Positions 5,340-7,015 of a stretch of 7,015 nucleotides of DNA are shown here, in pieces. The translations under genes and the position numbers were made by a program. The notes under the pieces were generated by a model. That model worked only from the letters and a program-made list of their open reading frames with translations. It made no database searches and was not told where the DNA came from. Position 1 is the first letter of the stretch, and every line of letters begins with the position of its first letter. The DNA comes from Chloroflexota bacterium (lineage in GTDB: Bacteria > Chloroflexota > Anaerolineae > UBA1429), in NCBI GenBank assembly GCA_012513725.1, contig JAAZBQ010000277.1, positions 1-7,015 on the forward strand. The letters run 5' to 3'.

Positions 5340-6533
5340 CTAGCGCCGAGTCAGCGTGTACTCGAGCGTGTAGCCCGGATCATAGTTGAACACTTGGAAC
5401 AGGTACACCCCCTGCTCCTCGGCAGTAAAGGTCACCCGGAGCTGGGCGGGATCACTCTCGGCCGTGTCGCTGGTCACGAGGCCCTGGGGCCCATAGACGT
5501 TCAGCCCCACCGCCTGCGGCGAGGGCGGCGCGCCGCTCCGGATATCCACCGTTACGTCGACCTGGGCGCCGGCGTTCAGCGCCACCCGGTGCTCGCCAAA
5601 CGCCCCTGCCCGGTTCCCGACGACGGCGCCCGAGGGCGCTGCCGCTCCGCCGATGTCGAGGAGCACCCGATCGATCGCGTGGATCAGGCCGTTGGAGGCG
5701 GTGATATCGGCCGCCACCACCCCCGCACCACCCACACGGAGCACCTGCCCGTCGAGCCCCACCGGGAGGCTCACGCCGGAGACCGTACCCAGCGAGGACA
5801 CGCCGCGCAGCGCGCTGGCGGGCAGGAGGCCCTGGGCCACGTGGGTCTGCAACACGGTCACCAGCCGGGCGGGATCCGCCAGGAGCGCCTGGCGCTCCTC
5901 GGCCGGCAGCGCGTCAAAGGCCGCATCAGTAGGCGCCAGGAGCGTATAGGGCCCCGGACCCCGCAGCGTATCCGCGAGGCCGGCCGTCTGGAGGACCTGG
6001 GTCAGCGTGTCAAAGCGGGCGTCACGGTCCAGGATGGAAAAGATCTCGGTGCCGGGAACCGGCGTGGGGCCGGGCACGGCCGTGGGCGCCGGCACGGGCA
6101 GCCCCTCGAACTCCAGGCGGTAGTCGATCGCCTGCCCCCGGGAATAGTTGTAGACCTGGATCAGCCAGGTCGCCGGCGTGTTATCGGCGTAGCGCAGGGA
6201 CCGCGCCGCCGCTACCCGCTCGCCGTTCAGCAGGCCCTCACCGATCAGGAACCCGTTCGGGGCATATACCTTGAACCCGGCCACCTCGCGGGTGACGGGA
6301 TCCCCCGGCGTGTAGGTCATCCGGATGGTGACCACGCTGCCGTTCCCCGGATAGGGAATCGCGTAAAAATGGAACTCGCCGGCAGGGCTGCCGGGCAACA
6401 CGGCGGTCACCGGCCGCTCGGGGATGAGCACCTCCGGGTTGGCCGGATCGGTGCTGACGGCCAGCACCCGCCCCCCGACCGCGAAGAGCAGCGCCACCAC
6501 GAGCAGCACACCCATCCATTCTTTCCGTTGCAT
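5340..6533 (-). CDS. Secreted FAS1 (fasciclin-like) domain protein with flanking repeated beta domains
   Basis: The 397-residue protein is probably exported. Residues 1-25 form a Sec signal peptide: a basic start (RK at 3-4), a hydrophobic core at about 8-20, and cleavage after VLA-25. There is no lipobox cysteine. Residues 42-143 form a beta-rich domain. A proline-rich linker spans 146-161. A FAS1 domain covers about 164-293, with the H1 motif YTLLAPTDAAF (196-206), the central histidine in LQTHV (228-232) and the H2 motif ASNGLIHAIDRVLL (279-292). Residues 305-397 form a second beta-rich domain that resembles the first (VYAPNG versus VYGPQG; LIQVYNY versus LFQVFNY) and looks like a bacterial pre-peptidase C-terminal domain. 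FAS1 domains generally mediate adhesion or matrix contact, so a cell-surface or extracellular role is likely. The start ATG has GGGGAGG (6547-6541) seven bases upstream. Confidence 0.88.
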   Translation of the reverse strand: MQRKEWMGVLLVVALLFAVGGRVLAVSTDPANPEVLIPERPVTAVLPGSPAGEFHFYAIPYPGNGSVVTIRMTYTPGDPVTREVAGFKVYAPNGFLIGEGLLNGERVAAARSLRYADNTPATWLIQVYNYSRGQAIDYRLEFEGLPVPAPTAVPGPTPVPGTEIFSILDRDARFDTLTQVLQTAGLADTLRGPGPYTLLAPTDAAFDALPAEERQALLADPARLVTVLQTHVAQGLLPASALRGVSSLGTVSGVSLPVGLDGQVLRVGGAGVVAADITASNGLIHAIDRVLLDIGGAAAPSGAVVGNRAGAFGEHRVALNAGAQVDVTVDIRSGAPPSPQAVGLNVYGPQGLVTSDTAESDPAQLRVTFTAEEQGVYLFQVFNYDPGYTLEYTLTRR

Positions 6534-6563
6534 GACAAATCCTCCCCTTCTACTGGCCCGGCC

Positions 6564-6710
6564 AGAGCGAGGGGGCGCCGGAGCGGCGCTCTAGGGCGCA
6601 CAGGGCACAAGGGGCGGTGGAGCGAGAGGTAAGAGGATGTAGGGCCTCCGGACTGGCCCCGTCCGGCAGGGCTTCCTGCAACACGGGTCTTCCCGTGTGT
6701 TCCTACACAC
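6564..6710 (-). promoter_or_regulatory. Hairpin-rich 5' leader of the FAS1 transcript
   Basis: The gene-free stretch 6534-6857 contains this leader and two divergent promoter candidates. Stem-loops that can form are GTGTGT/ACACAC (6695-6700 with 6705-6710), ACACGGG/CCCGTGT (6681-6687 with 6692-6698), GCAGG/CCTGC (6666-6670 with 6675-6679), CCGGAC/GTCCGG (6648-6653 with 6661-6666) and AGAGCG/CGCTCT (6564-6569 with 6587-6592). The first two share bases 6695-6698, so they exclude each other. I do not recognise a known riboswitch. It may be a structured untranslated leader or a dispersed palindromic repeat. Confidence 0.4.
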
Positions 6711-6712
6711 CC

Positions 6713-6741
6713 ATTGTAGCATCAAGCCCGTCCCACGTCCA
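6713..6741 (-). promoter_or_regulatory. Promoter candidate for the FAS1 gene
   Basis: On the minus strand, TGGACG (6741-6736) and TACAAT (6718-6713) are 17 bases apart, matching the consensus at four and five of six positions. Transcription would start near 6706 and give a leader of roughly 170 bases that includes the hairpins described at 6564-6710. Confidence 0.5.
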
Positions 6742-6788
6742 CGACGCCAAGAGGTGCCGGACGGAACGTGACGCGCCCTCCACGATGT

Positions 6789-6817
6789 TTGCGTGGGCGG
6801 CAGGCGTTATATAGGAT
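6789..6817 (+). promoter_or_regulatory. Weak promoter candidate for the cysteine desulfurase gene
   Basis: TTGCGT (6789-6794) and TAGGAT (6812-6817) are 17 bases apart, within an AT-rich island (TTATATAGGATAGG). The predicted start is near 6824, 34 bases before the ATG. A short inverted repeat, GATAG/CTATC (6815-6819 with 6828-6832), overlaps the start region and could be a regulator site. It does not resemble a clear IscR motif. Confidence 0.4.
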
Positions 6818-6857
6818 AGGGACACCGCTATCGTGAGTGTGCGCAGGAAAGAGCGAG

Positions 6858-7015
6858 ATGAACCTACCGGTGTACCTGGACTATAACGCCACGACGCCCC
6901 TGGCGCCGGAGGTCGTCGAGGCGATCGGGCCCTGCCTGGGGCCGTTATTCGGCAATCCCTCCAGCCCGCACCAGTACGGCGTCGCGGCGCGCCAGGCCGT
7001 CAACAAGGGCCGCGA
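6858..7015 (+). CDS. Cysteine desulfurase, NifS/IscS family (5' part only)
   Basis: Cysteine desulfurases are PLP enzymes that take sulfur from L-cysteine as a persulfide for iron-sulfur clusters, tRNA thiolation and cofactors. Only the first 52 codons are in the window. They show the family's N-terminal signature VYLDYNATTPLAPEV (5-19) and FGNPSSPH (31-38), followed by a GxxAR region. The PLP lysine and catalytic cysteine lie beyond the end, so the IscS/NifS versus SufS class cannot be fully confirmed; the motif spacing favours the NifS/IscS class. The start ATG is preceded by AGGAAAG (6846-6852). The usual asparagine pair in LDNNATT is LDYNATT here, a tolerated variation. Common downstream partners (iscU-like genes or mnmA) would lie outside the window. 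Confidence 0.92.
   Translation, partial: MNLPVYLDYNATTPLAPEVVEAIGPCLGPLFGNPSSPHQYGVAARQAVNKGR

Noticed and set aside
5298..6632. Long open frame of 444 codons on the plus strand
   Set aside because: It is antisense to the FAS1 gene. Its translation is rich in Arg, Gly and His with no domain, while the minus-strand frame has a signal peptide and FAS1 motifs.
6617..6814. 65-codon plus-strand frame in the intergenic region before the cysteine desulfurase gene
   Set aside because: It runs through the hairpin cluster and the FAS1 promoter, lacks a good ribosome site and has no recognisable motif.

Overview
This is a GC-rich bacterial chromosomal segment. The tRNA gene does not encode its 3' CCA, sigma-70-like promoters are readable, and Shine-Dalgarno sites are strong. 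The style of the aldolase and the secreted FAS1 protein fit a Chloroflexota-like or similar GC-rich lineage, but that placement is a guess that a similarity search would have to settle. I see no phage, plasmid, transposon or CRISPR signature.

Left part, plus strand. Bases 1-113 hold nothing I can support. A near-consensus promoter (114-142) drives a tRNA-Leu(CAA) gene (156-238). A structured leader with a terminator-like hairpin follows, then a class II ketose/fructose-bisphosphate aldolase gene (403-1320) closed by a clear intrinsic terminator (1343-1375).

Middle part, minus strand. Four genes point the same way. In transcription order they are a secreted FAS1 (fasciclin-like) protein (6533-5340), a tail-anchored short-chain dehydrogenase (5241-4240), a metal-dependent amidohydrolase-superfamily protein of unknown substrate (4156-2873), and an A-type flavodiiron protein (2750-1539). 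The gaps are 83-122 bases, and several contain a promoter candidate or hairpins. They therefore look like separately tunable units rather than a tight operon, and no shared pathway is evident. The flavodiiron gene converges on the aldolase gene; the 218-base gap between them holds the terminator and an imperfect 30-base direct repeat.

Right part. The 324 bases between the FAS1 gene and the last gene carry divergent promoter candidates and a hairpin-rich leader for the FAS1 transcript, but no convincing gene. The window ends inside the start of a cysteine desulfurase gene (6858 onward, plus strand).

The genes mostly have recognisable general roles: glycolysis or gluconeogenesis, O2/NO detoxification, sulfur mobilisation and translation. 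The least explained items are three. One is the amidohydrolase, whose ribosome site lies in a perfect inverted repeat that overlaps its own predicted transcription start. Another is the FAS1 domain flanked by two copies of the same beta-rich domain. The third is the hairpin-rich FAS1 leader. I did not find clear evidence for a wholly new multi-gene system.
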